Source: Acidibrevibacterium fodinaquatile
Lineage (GTDB): Bacteria > Pseudomonadota > Alphaproteobacteria > Acetobacterales > Acetobacteraceae
Direction of reading: 5' to 3'
Assembly (NCBI RefSeq): GCF_003352165.1
Contig: NZ_CP029176.1
Span: 3,541,501-3,605,500, forward strand
Length of the DNA: 64,000 nt
Both the position numbers and the translations under genes were made by a program. The notes beneath the pieces were generated by a model. It saw only the letters and a list, made by a program, of their open reading frames with translations. It was not told where the DNA came from and ran no database searches. Every line of letters begins with the position of its first letter. Within the stretch, counting starts at the first letter, position 1. Positions 16,468-24,213 of the stretch are shown piece after piece.

Positions 16468-17658
16468 TTAATCCACCGGCACGATCTTGTTTTCGGCGAA
16501 ATGCACCATGATGTAGTCGTCAGCGCCGAGGGCATCGTGATCGGCGGCGGTGAAGGCGGGCGCGTAGCGCTTGATCAGGCCGTCATAGGGGGGCAGTGCC
16601 TCGAGCGCGGCCTGGATCGCCGGCCCCTCGGTCGATCCCGCTTTGGCAATGGCGAGCGCCAGAAGATGCATCGCATCGTAGGCATCGGCGGTACCGACCG
16701 GGGCGATAATATCCTCCGCCCCTTTGATCGCGGGATATTTCTTTTCGAGTTCGGCCAGCACCGCCTCGCCCTTCGGGCTCGCTTTGAAAAAACTGTAGGT
16801 TTGGACGAAAGCAACCTTGGTCGCCGATGGCCCGGCGAGTTCGGGGAAGCGGCCGCCGGAAATCCCCCAATGCGAAATCACCGGAACGGTCCAGCCCATG
16901 CGGTCGAGCGAGCGGATCACTTCGGCCGCCGGCGCCGCGTTGCCGACCAGGATGATGGCGTCCGCGCCCGCTGCTTTAAGGCGCGTGAGTTGCGCGGTCA
17001 TATCGGTATCGCCGGTCTCGAAACTCTCGGCGCCGGCGAGCGACACATTGGCCGCTTTGGCGGCGGCCTCGAGCCCGGCATGGTTTGACTCCCCCCAAGG
17101 GTTGTCGATCAGCATGAGCCCGGGATGCTGCGCGTGGGCGATGCTGACGGCGTAGCGGAGCAGCCGTTGGTCGACCAGGGCGTCGACGGCGGAGACCCGA
17201 AAGACGTAATTGGGGCTTGCGCCGTTATGCGTAATGCCGGTGCCCGCCGCCCAGACGCCGAGAAACGGCACCTTCTCCTTGTTCGCGACCGGCACGAGGG
17301 CGATCGAGACCGGGGTATCGATGCCGCCGAAAAAGGCAACAACATGCTCGCGGGAGATCAATTCGCGGGCGGCGGCGATTCCCTTGCCGGGGTTCGATTC
17401 ATCATCGCGCCGCACCAGCACAACAGGACGCCCGAGGACGCCGCCTGCCTGGTTGATCTCGTCGATCGCGACCGCGAGCCCGCGCGTGATCGCCTCCCCC
17501 GAAACCGCCGACTGACCCGAGAGTGCCGCAACCAGGCCAACCGGGATCGGCGCCGGCTCGGCCGCCGCGACGATATGCGGGGCAAACAGGCAGGCGGCCA
17601 TGGCGAGAGCGCGAGAGATGTTATGTGTGGTGTGGCGCAAGGATTTTGGGAGGGGCAT
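16468..17658 (-). CDS. ABC transporter periplasmic binding protein, LivK/type-I family
   Basis: A 396-residue Peripla_BP_6 protein. The signal peptide ends near HIVAAAEPAP. The mature protein starts IPVGLVAALSGQSAVSGEAI and keeps GGVLGRPVVLVRRDDESNP and VAFFGGIDTPVSIAL, typical of LivJ/LivK and amide-binding relatives (AmiC, UrtA). I use the ATG at 17658; the longer frame upstream runs into promoter DNA. A sigma-54 promoter sequence lies at 17726-17742, about 70 bases before the start, implying nitrogen control. The ligand is unknown. Confidence 0.9.
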   Translation of the reverse strand: MPLPKSLRHTTHNISRALAMAACLFAPHIVAAAEPAPIPVGLVAALSGQSAVSGEAITRGLAVAIDEINQAGGVLGRPVVLVRRDDESNPGKGIAAARELISREHVVAFFGGIDTPVSIALVPVANKEKVPFLGVWAAGTGITHNGASPNYVFRVSAVDALVDQRLLRYAVSIAHAQHPGLMLIDNPWGESNHAGLEAAAKAANVSLAGAESFETGDTDMTAQLTRLKAAGADAIILVGNAAPAAEVIRSLDRMGWTVPVISHWGISGGRFPELAGPSATKVAFVQTYSFFKASPKGEAVLAELEKKYPAIKGAEDIIAPVGTADAYDAMHLLALAIAKAGSTEGPAIQAALEALPPYDGLIKRYAPAFTAADHDALGADDYIMVHFAENKIVPVD

Positions 17659-17725
17659 GGTGTTGGTCGGTTCCCATTTTGTGGCAGACGGGCGGTGCGC
17701 AGAAAGCCGCGGCGATACCTTTGCC

Positions 17726-17742
17726 AAGCAAAATTGAGGCCA
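17726..17742 (-). promoter_or_regulatory. Sigma-54 (-24/-12) promoter for the livKH-livMGF operon
   Basis: The minus strand reads TGGCCTCAATTTTGCTT, with GG and GC ten bases apart and TTGCT at -12. It departs from consensus at the middle of the -24 box. It faces the binding-protein gene and is back-to-back with the stronger site at 17780-17795. Confidence 0.6.
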
Positions 17743-17779
17743 GCGGTGATGCGCGGGCGTCGGCATTCACCTCCGGGAG

Positions 17780-17795
17780 CGGCACGGCTTTTGCT
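17780..17795 (+). promoter_or_regulatory. Sigma-54 (-24/-12) promoter for the polar-amino-acid-type ABC operon
   Basis: CGGCACGGCTTTTGCT matches the -24/-12 consensus TGGCACG-N4-TTGCW except for the first base, with the required ten bases between GG and GC. Start of transcription is expected near 17806 and the gene begins at 17845. Confidence 0.75.
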
Positions 17796-17844
17796 TCCGC
17801 CTTGGGGAGTTGAAGAGCTTCACCCCGTGCCGGCAGGAGACGCC

Positions 17845-18750
17845 ATGACATTCCCCATTGCCTCGTTCAAGCGCACCACCTCGTTTGCGAAACCGATCCT
17901 CATTGGCGCCCTCTGCCTGTTTGCTGCACTCGCGGCGCCACGGGCGCGAGCCGCCGGGCTTGGCGACAATGCCGCCTGCCAAGCGTTGCAGGCGAAATAC
18001 CCGATGGTCAAAGGCAAGACATTGGTCGATGCGCTGAACCCGCACACGCCGGGTTATGAGGCGCTCGATCCCAACGATCCGAGCCATTATATCGGCTTCG
18101 ATGTCGATCTTGCCGAAGCGATCGGCGAATGCCTCGGCTTTAAGCTGACCTACAAACCGGTGACGTTCGCAGCACTTTTGACGACGTTGCAGAGCGGCCA
18201 GGCGGATATCGTTATTTCCGACATCTACGCCACCAGCGAACGCGCCAAAGCAGCCGATTTCATCACCTATTCCAAAGTGTTTGATGGTGTCCTGGTGGTC
18301 AAAGGCAATCCCAAGCACATCACCGGCATCAACGAGTCGCTCTGTGGCGATACCGCCGCTGAAAACACCGGTTTCGTCGAAGTGCCGCTGGTGCAAAACC
18401 TTGCGCCGGTCTGCAAATCCGCCGGCAAGCCGGAACCAAGCCTCCAGCTCTATGACAATAACGCCGATTGTATTCAGGCAATCCTCGCCGGGCGAGCCGA
18501 CACTTACATCAACGACGTGAACACCGTTGATCAGGCGGTCAAAGCCTATCCCGACAAGCTCAGCAAGGCGGTTGCCGTCACGCTCCCCTATTCGATCGGG
18601 ATCGCGGTGCCGAAAACCAAGCCGGAATTCCGTGAAGCGGTCATGGCGGCGCTGATCGAGGTGCAGAAGGCGGGGGTGGAAACCGCTTTGCTCAATAAAT
18701 GGGCGCTCGATGCCGGTTCCATGGAAGAACCCAAGCTGCTGACGCAGTGA
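17845..18750 (+). CDS. Polar-amino-acid-type ABC transporter binding protein
   Basis: A 301-residue type-II periplasmic binding protein. The signal peptide is residues 1-37 (hydrophobic ILIGALCLFAALAAP, cleavage near ARAAG). The fold is shown by YIGFDVDLAEAIGECLGF, then QADIVISDIYATSERAKAADF and DADTYINDV-like sequence (GRADTYINDVNTV). Several cysteines may form disulfides. The start is backed by AGGAGA six bases upstream. It overlaps the permease-ATPase gene by one base. The ligand is unknown, but co-transcribed RidA and an amidase suggest an amino or amide nitrogen source. Confidence 0.9.
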   Translation: MTFPIASFKRTTSFAKPILIGALCLFAALAAPRARAAGLGDNAACQALQAKYPMVKGKTLVDALNPHTPGYEALDPNDPSHYIGFDVDLAEAIGECLGFKLTYKPVTFAALLTTLQSGQADIVISDIYATSERAKAADFITYSKVFDGVLVVKGNPKHITGINESLCGDTAAENTGFVEVPLVQNLAPVCKSAGKPEPSLQLYDNNADCIQAILAGRADTYINDVNTVDQAVKAYPDKLSKAVAVTLPYSIGIAVPKTKPEFREAVMAALIEVQKAGVETALLNKWALDAGSMEEPKLLTQ

Positions 18751-20345
18751 TGGGGCTGTTTTTTCACTATCTCAGCCTGCCTTATCTGCTTTGGGGCATT
18801 GGCTTCACGCTCGAAGTCACTGCGCTCGGGCTGGTGGGCGGGTTGGCGATCGGGCTGCTTCTGGCCGGCATGCAATTGGGGCGCGTGCCGGCCCTCGCCG
18901 CCCTGGCGCGCGGCTACACGGTGATCTTCCGTGGCACGCCGCTGGTTCTGCAACTCGTCTTCGCCTATGACGCGCTGCCGCATATCGGCCTCACGCTCAG
19001 CGCGGTCGCGGCCGCCTCTCTCGCGCTCGCGGCGAACGAAGCGCCGTTCATCGCCGAAATCCTCCGCGCCGGCGTGATCGGCGTCGATGCCGGCCAGATC
19101 CTCGCCGGGCAAGCGCTCGGCATGACGCCGCGCGTTCTGATGCGCCGGGTGATCGCGCCGCAGGCAATTCGCATGATCGTCCCGGCGCTCGGCAACGAGA
19201 CCGTCTCGGCGCTCAAGAATTCCTCGCTTGCCTCGGTCATCGCGGTGCCAGAGCTGACCTTGCGCAGCACCCAGCTCGCCTCGTCGACCTTTGATTTTTT
19301 CTCGATCTTTTTTGCCTCGGGGCTGATCTACCTAGCTCTGACCGGTGCGATCAGCCTCATGCAGTTGGGCGTTGAGGAAGCCCTTGATCTCGATCGCCGG
19401 GCACAGCGCAAACGCGTCTCATGGCTGCGCCGGCGCGCGCCGCTCGCCGTGTCCGCCGCGCCTGCCGCGCCACCGGCGGCACACGAGGCCGCGCCCCCGC
19501 GCGCCGCGCCCCTTCCATCCGCACGCCGCGTGCCGCGCGCCGCGACATCGGCGCAGGGTGATGCCGTCGTCGAGGTCCGGAACCTGCATAAGCGCTACGG
19601 CGATCAGATCGTGCTCGATCATATCGATCTGACGGTTCGCACAGGCGAGGTGGTGGCGCTACTCGGCCGCAGCGGATCCGGTAAAAGCACGCTGCTCCGC
19701 TGCATCAACCATCTGGAGGAATGGGACGCCGGCATCATCCGCGTCGGCGGCCGCCGGCTCGGCCATGGCGAGGATGGCCGCAAGCTTTCTTCGCGTGCGA
19801 TTGCGCGTGAGCGGGCCGATCTCGGGGTCGGCATGGTGTTCCAGCACTTCAATCTCTTCGCCCATCTCACAGCGCGGCAGAACATCGCCGGGCCGCTGCA
19901 ATGGGTGCATGGCGTTTCGGCGGCGGAGGCCGATCAACGGGCGATGGTCTTGCTGCACCGTGTCGGCCTCGCCCATCGCGCCGATGCGCTGCCCCGCCAT
20001 CTTTCTGGCGGTCAGCAGCAGCGTGTCGCGGTCGCGCGGGCGCTGGCGCCGAACCCGAGCGTCTTGCTCCTCGATGAGCCGACCTCGGCGCTCGATCCCG
20101 AGCTCGTCGAGGAAGTTCTCGAAGTGATCAGGCTGCTTGCGGTGCAGGATGGTCTGACCATGATCATTTCAACGCACCAATTGCGTTTCGCGCGCGATGT
20201 CGCGGATCGCATCGTGTTCCTCGCCGATGGCGTGGTGAGGGAGGAAGGGCCGGCGCTGGAAGTGCTCACACGGCCGCGCCATCCCCAGACCGCGCGCTTC
20301 CTCCGCGTCATGGGTGCGGAGCAGGTGGCGGAGCTGCCGGGATGA
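18750..20345 (+). CDS. Fused ABC permease-ATPase for polar amino acids
   Basis: A 531-residue protein. Residues 1-225 are a HisM/GlnP-type permease (FTLEVTALGLVGGLAIG, and AANEAPFIAEILRAGVIGV is the EAA loop). Residues 228-275 are a Pro/Ala/Arg-rich linker. From about 278 on is a complete GlnQ/HisP ATPase with LLGRSGSGKSTLL near 307, HLSGGQQQRVAVARAL near 418 and VLLLDEPTSALDPE. Permease and ATPase are normally separate genes, so one chain makes a homodimeric importer. It begins on the last base of the upstream stop (TGATG) and overlaps ridA by ATGA. Confidence 0.92.
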   Translation: MGLFFHYLSLPYLLWGIGFTLEVTALGLVGGLAIGLLLAGMQLGRVPALAALARGYTVIFRGTPLVLQLVFAYDALPHIGLTLSAVAAASLALAANEAPFIAEILRAGVIGVDAGQILAGQALGMTPRVLMRRVIAPQAIRMIVPALGNETVSALKNSSLASVIAVPELTLRSTQLASSTFDFFSIFFASGLIYLALTGAISLMQLGVEEALDLDRRAQRKRVSWLRRRAPLAVSAAPAAPPAAHEAAPPRAAPLPSARRVPRAATSAQGDAVVEVRNLHKRYGDQIVLDHIDLTVRTGEVVALLGRSGSGKSTLLRCINHLEEWDAGIIRVGGRRLGHGEDGRKLSSRAIARERADLGVGMVFQHFNLFAHLTARQNIAGPLQWVHGVSAAEADQRAMVLLHRVGLAHRADALPRHLSGGQQQRVAVARALAPNPSVLLLDEPTSALDPELVEEVLEVIRLLAVQDGLTMIISTHQLRFARDVADRIVFLADGVVREEGPALEVLTRPRHPQTARFLRVMGAEQVAELPG

Positions 20346-20758
20346 GCCACAAGCGACAGGCCTTTTCCTTCACCCCCGAGCAGGGGGTTCCGCCGGGAGT
20401 CGCGCCGTTTTCGCACGCCATGCGCTGGGGCGATCTGCTGTTCGTGACCGGCCAGATGCCGACCGATCCCAAGACCGGCATGCTGGTCGCCGGCGACGTC
20501 GTCGCCCAGGCCGAGCAAGTGCGGCGCAATCTCGAAGCGGTGCTGGCGCAATGCGGCGCGATATTGGACGATGCGCTGATGGTGCGCGTCTATCTCGCCG
20601 ATTTCGCAGACTATGAAGCGTTCAACACGGCCTATCGAAACTGGTTCCATGGCGCGCTGCCTGCGCGCACCTGTGTTGGTGTCACCGGGCTTGCGCTCGG
20701 CGCGAGGGTGGAAATCGATCTCATCGTGGGCCTCAAGGGAGATGATGAACCGAAATGA
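20342..20758 (+). CDS. RidA family enamine/imine deaminase
   Basis: A 138-residue YjgF/YER057c/UK114 protein. The motif PARTCVGVTGLALGARVEIDL holds the invariant Arg that binds substrate carboxylates, and DLLFVTGQMPTDP is the N-terminal signature. RidA proteins hydrolyse reactive 2-aminoacrylate-type imines or, in pathway-specific forms such as RutC, degradation intermediates. Embedded between an importer and an acetamidase with ATGA overlaps on both sides, it probably belongs to one catabolic route. Confidence 0.9.
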   Translation: MSHKRQAFSFTPEQGVPPGVAPFSHAMRWGDLLFVTGQMPTDPKTGMLVAGDVVAQAEQVRRNLEAVLAQCGAILDDALMVRVYLADFADYEAFNTAYRNWFHGALPARTCVGVTGLALGARVEIDLIVGLKGDDEPK

Positions 20759-21846
20759 CTCTGATCCACAACGAGCATCGCGCCGAGCGGGCGCGCCTCC
20801 GGCCGACGCTCCATGAAATCCGCGCAACACCGGAGACGGTGCATTGGGGGTATTTTTCCGCCTCGCTCGCGCCCGTCCTGCGCGTTGCGAGCGGCGACGT
20901 GATCCGCGCCGAGGCCGTGACCCATCATGCCGGCGATGCCCCGGAATTGATGATGGATGAAGGGGTTTCGGCGATTTTCGCTGGCGTTCCGGTCGAGGAT
21001 CGCAATCCCGGCGTGCATATTCTGACCGGGCCGATCCATATCGAAGGCGCAAGGCCGGGGGATGTCCTCGAAGTGCGCTATCTGCAGATGACGCCACGCG
21101 TCCGCTATGGCTCCAACCTCGCCGCGCATTGGGGGCATCTCTACCGCGATTTCGGCAAGGAGCGCGTGACGATCTACCGCATGGATGAAGCCTGCGAGAC
21201 CGCCGAAGCGGTGTTCGCCTATGATTTTCCCGGCAAATACGAGATTCCAGGCACGATCACCCATGCCCGCGATTGTTGCCGTGTTCCCGCGCTGCGTGGC
21301 GTGCGCGTGCCGGTGCGGCCACATCTCGGCACGGCGGGTGTCGCGCCGGACACACCAGGGCGCGTGAGCAGCGTGCCGCCCGGCCAGCATGGCGGCAATA
21401 TCGATAATTGGCGCATCGGCGCGGGGGCGACGATGTTTTACCCGGTGCAGGTGGAGGGCGCGCTGTTTTCGATCGGCGATCCGCATATCTCCCAAGGTGA
21501 CGGCGAAATCAGCGGCACCGCGATCGAGGCGTCGCTGGATGTGCTGTTTCAGGTCTTCGTCCGCCGTGATTTCCGCTTTCCTTCGCCGCTGCTGCGGACC
21601 TCGGATAGCTGGATGACGCACGGCTTCGATGAAAGTCTCGATCAGGCGATGCGCAACGCCAGCCTGGAGATGCTGACATTGCTGACCGAGCATCACGGAT
21701 TGAGCCGTGACGATGCCTATTCTCTGATGAGCGTCGCGGCGGATTTCACGGTAACCCAAGTGGTCGATGGCCGCCAGGGTGTCCATGCCAGGATCTGCCA
21801 TGCCGTTTTTCCCCCCTCGAGAGTCCTAGAGCAAGGTAGGTTTTGA
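20755..21846 (+). CDS. Acetamidase/formamidase family protein (FmdA/AmdA)
   Basis: A 363-residue cytosolic amidase of the FmdA_AmdA family, which release ammonia from formamide, acetamide or related small amides. Marks include VHWGYFSASLAPVLRV, GPIHIEGARPGDVLEV, the central RISQGDG-like motif (DPHISQGDGEISGTAIE) and VDGRQGVHARICHAVF at the end. The final residues (SRVLEQGRF) and the TGA are encoded by the 107-bp repeat inserted at its 3' end. It is the last gene of the sigma-54 operon starting at 17845 and overlaps ridA by four bases. Confidence 0.9.
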   Translation: MTLIHNEHRAERARLRPTLHEIRATPETVHWGYFSASLAPVLRVASGDVIRAEAVTHHAGDAPELMMDEGVSAIFAGVPVEDRNPGVHILTGPIHIEGARPGDVLEVRYLQMTPRVRYGSNLAAHWGHLYRDFGKERVTIYRMDEACETAEAVFAYDFPGKYEIPGTITHARDCCRVPALRGVRVPVRPHLGTAGVAPDTPGRVSSVPPGQHGGNIDNWRIGAGATMFYPVQVEGALFSIGDPHISQGDGEISGTAIEASLDVLFQVFVRRDFRFPSPLLRTSDSWMTHGFDESLDQAMRNASLEMLTLLTEHHGLSRDDAYSLMSVAADFTVTQVVDGRQGVHARICHAVFPPSRVLEQGRF

Positions 21847-21933
21847 TTGAACCATCCTGTTCAATCAAAACCGGCCAACGTGCTCGCCAAAATAGGTGTG
21901 GAGCGTGATCGGCTCAAACCGATCGCGCTCTAG
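21827..21933 (+). repeat. 107-bp double-palindrome repeat, copy 3
   Basis: Same orientation and length as copy 1, with a handful of base differences (AACGTGCTCGCC, GGCTCAAACC). It supplies the last codons and the stop of the acetamidase gene on its left. On its right it abuts the truncated 3' end of an IS630-type transposase relic. Confidence 0.9.
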
Positions 21934-22230
21934 GCCGTGTCATCTCGATCCCGGCCAGCAGGCTCAATGTGCCATGACGTTTGTATTCATGGTCGCGTGC
22001 GAAGGCCGCATGAACCGCGGGCTTCGGCGGCAAGTCGGGGGCGGGAGATCCCCATCACTTGTCGTGGCATCCGCGGCGCGCAGAACCGCGACCTCGCGAT
22101 AGACGCAGAGAAATTCGGCCATTTTCGTCTCGAAGGCTTCGTCACGCCGACCATCACGCCGACCGCATGGGCCGATGGATCGGCGCGATGGGCCAGTATG
22201 CTGCCGTTGCGTGACGGCAAGCGAGACCCT
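21934..22230 (-). mobile_element. IS630-family transposase relic, broken
   Basis: On the minus strand one frame gives DEAFETKMAEFLCVYREVAVL and, after a break, another gives DLPPKPAVHAAFARDHEY followed by KRHGTLSLLAGIEM. Both are characteristic of IS630-type transposases of alphaproteobacteria, where the two blocks are separated by a stretch missing here. The gene is cut at 21934 by the 107-bp repeat and lacks most of the catalytic domain. A 12-base tandem duplication (GGTCGGCGTGAT) lies at about 22137-22160. The remaining bases to 22273 show nothing more. Confidence 0.75.
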
Positions 22231-22273
22231 GGCGTGATGCGACATGCTGCGACAGTTCATTCGCGTTCTTGGG

Positions 22274-23359
22274 TCATGGCGGTAAGGCGAAATCGAGAAA
22301 CGAAACATGGGCTGCAACGATCTGCCAGCGGCCGGCCATGCGTATCCACGTCTGCATCTGCCGACCGGTGCGGCCGCTATCATGCAGGCGAAAAAGCGTG
22401 CTCGCAGTACCGCTATCGCGGCCGAACGTGGTGAGGGTCGTGCGTGCGAGGTCACGCGCCATCCACACGCCTTCGGTCTTATCCCTGATCGCGCGCTGGG
22501 ATTGGAGATAGGCGGCAATTTCCTCGCGCCCATGCTGCTGGTCAGCGAGGCCGTAACGAATTGTATGCGGGCTTCTCCAGAAGAAATCCGCGAGCGTGGC
22601 GAAGTCACCCGCGACCAACGCGACCTCATAGCGATAGAACATTTCGCGCAATTCGCCCCACGCCTCAGGGGCGTTAATGGCCGGGCCAGCCGGGTCGGTC
22701 GCGAGCGCCGCGATTACCGCCGCGCTCTCGGCAACCCAGCCAAAAATGCCGCCCTGAGCAACGATCATGTCGAGGGCGGCCTGATGAAAGCGCGGAAAAT
22801 AGGAGCCGGTGGCATCCGCGACGACGACACAATCATAGCCGCGATCATTGGCTTCGCGAAGTGTTGTCTGGACACAGACTTCTGTGGTCACGCCGCAGAT
22901 CACCAACTGACGAATGCCGCGGTTGCGGAGGATCGACTCGAGATCGGTCACGTAAAAGGCGCCTTTGCCAGGCTTGTCGATAACCGGCTCGTCGCTTGCC
23001 GGAGCAAGTTCGTCGACGATCGCGTGACCGGCCTCGCCGCGCACGAGCAGCCGCCCCATCGGGCCAGGATCGCCGATGGCGATCTTCGGCTGGCCGCGCG
23101 CGCGTTTGGCCGGTGGCAAGTCGGCAAGATCCGGCCGATGTCCCTCGCGGGTGTGGATCACCAACATCCCCGCTCCCCGTGCCGCAGCACGGAGGCGACC
23201 GATCGGGGCGATCAGGCACCGAAGCGCATCAGGATCATTGCCGAGCACGGCACCATAGCCATTGGGCTCGAGAAAATCGCGCTGCATGTCAATGATCAAC
23301 AATGCCGCGCGGGCGGGGTCGAGATCGAACGAATAGGGCTGGGCGGCGATACTGGCCAT
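22274..23359 (-). CDS. Cysteine hydrolase (isochorismatase fold) fused to an AtzH/DUF3225-like domain; candidate triuret hydrolase
   Basis: A 361-residue two-domain protein. Residues 1-225 are an isochorismatase-fold amidohydrolase with the triad Asp (LLIIDMQRDF), Lys (VIDKPGKGAFYVTD) and Cys (ICGVTTEVCVQTTLREANDR), close in layout to biuret and triuret hydrolases. Residues 235-361 resemble the SnoaL-like AtzH/HpxZ domain (MFYRYEVALVAGDFATLADFF, SPHTIRYGL). AtzH-type proteins accompany AtzE/AtzF amidases in cyanurate and oxamate nitrogen pathways. The fusion is unusual. A near-perfect sigma-54 promoter lies about 70 bases upstream, and AGGAGAAAA is the ribosome site. Biuret and triuret are candidate substrates, by inference from the neighbours. 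Confidence 0.82.
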   Translation of the reverse strand: MASIAAQPYSFDLDPARAALLIIDMQRDFLEPNGYGAVLGNDPDALRCLIAPIGRLRAAARGAGMLVIHTREGHRPDLADLPPAKRARGQPKIAIGDPGPMGRLLVRGEAGHAIVDELAPASDEPVIDKPGKGAFYVTDLESILRNRGIRQLVICGVTTEVCVQTTLREANDRGYDCVVVADATGSYFPRFHQAALDMIVAQGGIFGWVAESAAVIAALATDPAGPAINAPEAWGELREMFYRYEVALVAGDFATLADFFWRSPHTIRYGLADQQHGREEIAAYLQSQRAIRDKTEGVWMARDLARTTLTTFGRDSGTASTLFRLHDSGRTGRQMQTWIRMAGRWQIVAAHVSFLDFALPP

Positions 23360-23430
23360 AGTCTTTGCTTTTCTCCTGATGTCTCGAAAGGCACAGCGCG
23401 GCTGAAGAACGCCTTACACGATGAGGGCAG

Positions 23431-23446
23431 GCAAGAGGTGTGCCAA
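23431..23446 (-). promoter_or_regulatory. Sigma-54 (-24/-12) promoter for the fused cysteine hydrolase
   Basis: The minus strand reads TTGGCACACCTCTTGC, a full match to YTGGCAC-N5-TTGC with ten bases between GG and GC. The expected transcription start is near 23418, about 60 bases before the start codon at 23359. Confidence 0.8.
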
Positions 23447-23511
23447 CGCGATCATGCGCTGGTGTGACGCTGGCGAAGAGACAAAATGGGCTGCGGTCAC
23501 AAAGGCCGGGA

Positions 23512-24213
23512 TTATCCCGGCGGCGCGGCGTGGGCGAAGCTCGCATAGGCCGCTTCGACGAGACCGAGATGTTCGCGCATCAAGCGTGCCGCTGCTTCGG
23601 CCTCGCCGCGTTCGATCGCCAGCGTCACCGCCAGATGCTCGGCATGCGAACGCGGCAGGCGGCCGAGGGTGCGGAACTGTGCCCGGCGATAGGGCATCAG
23701 CCGCCGGCGCAGGCCCCGCGCGGTCTCGGCCAGCAGATCGTTGTGTGCGCCGGCATAAATCCGCTCATGAAAGGCGATATTGGCTTCGGCGAAGGCCGCC
23801 GGATCGCCCACGCGCACCAGCGCCGCCATGCCGGCGTGGAAAGCGCGCAGATCGTGGCGTTCGCGCGCCGTCATCGCCAGCGCGGCCTGGCGGGCGCAGA
23901 CCGCCTCGATCTCGGCCATGGCGACGAACATTTCCGCGAGCCGCGCCGGTGAAACCGTGGTGACGATGGCGCCGCGATAGGGCCGGCGCTCGATCAGCCC
24001 GGCGGCGGCGAGCTGACGCAGCGCCTCGCGCACCGGCGTCCGCGACACCGCGAAACGGGCGGCGACCGTGTGCTCGTCGAGCCGCGTTCCCGCCGGCAGC
24101 GCGCCGCTGGTAATAGCATCCGCGAGCCGCTGCGCGAGATCGTCGGCGCGGGTTGCCGCCGCTCGCGGCTCAGGCTCGGCCGCGGAGGGCGCAAACGTAG
24201 CGGCAAGCGTCAT
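23512..24213 (-). CDS. GntR-family transcriptional regulator (FadR/FCD subfamily)
   Basis: A 233-residue regulator. The winged helix-turn-helix is residues about 22-95 (LPAGTRLDEHTVAARF, SRTPVREALRQLAAAGLIER, GAIVTTVSP). The FCD effector domain follows, with metal-ligand His residues in ANIAFHERIYAGAHND and HAEHLAVTLAIERGE. Its start overlaps the stop of allophanate hydrolase by four bases, so it is co-transcribed with that gene and probably governs the urea-derivative pathway. A TTTG-N4-CAAA site in the 26 kb intergenic region fits the GntR operator style. Confidence 0.92.
   Translation of the reverse strand: MTLAATFAPSAAEPEPRAAATRADDLAQRLADAITSGALPAGTRLDEHTVAARFAVSRTPVREALRQLAAAGLIERRPYRGAIVTTVSPARLAEMFVAMAEIEAVCARQAALAMTARERHDLRAFHAGMAALVRVGDPAAFAEANIAFHERIYAGAHNDLLAETARGLRRRLMPYRRAQFRTLGRLPRSHAEHLAVTLAIERGEAEAAARLMREHLGLVEAAYASFAHAAPPG

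Noticed and set aside
17125-17844. Extended N-terminus for the binding protein at 17845
   Set aside because: The extension overlaps the opposite livK-type gene and the promoters. The signal peptide and ribosome site place the start at 17845.
21964-22629. A 221-codon minus-strand hypothetical gene
   Set aside because: It is a chance frame crossing the IS630 relic and the 3' end of the fused cysteine hydrolase, which is encoded in a different frame.
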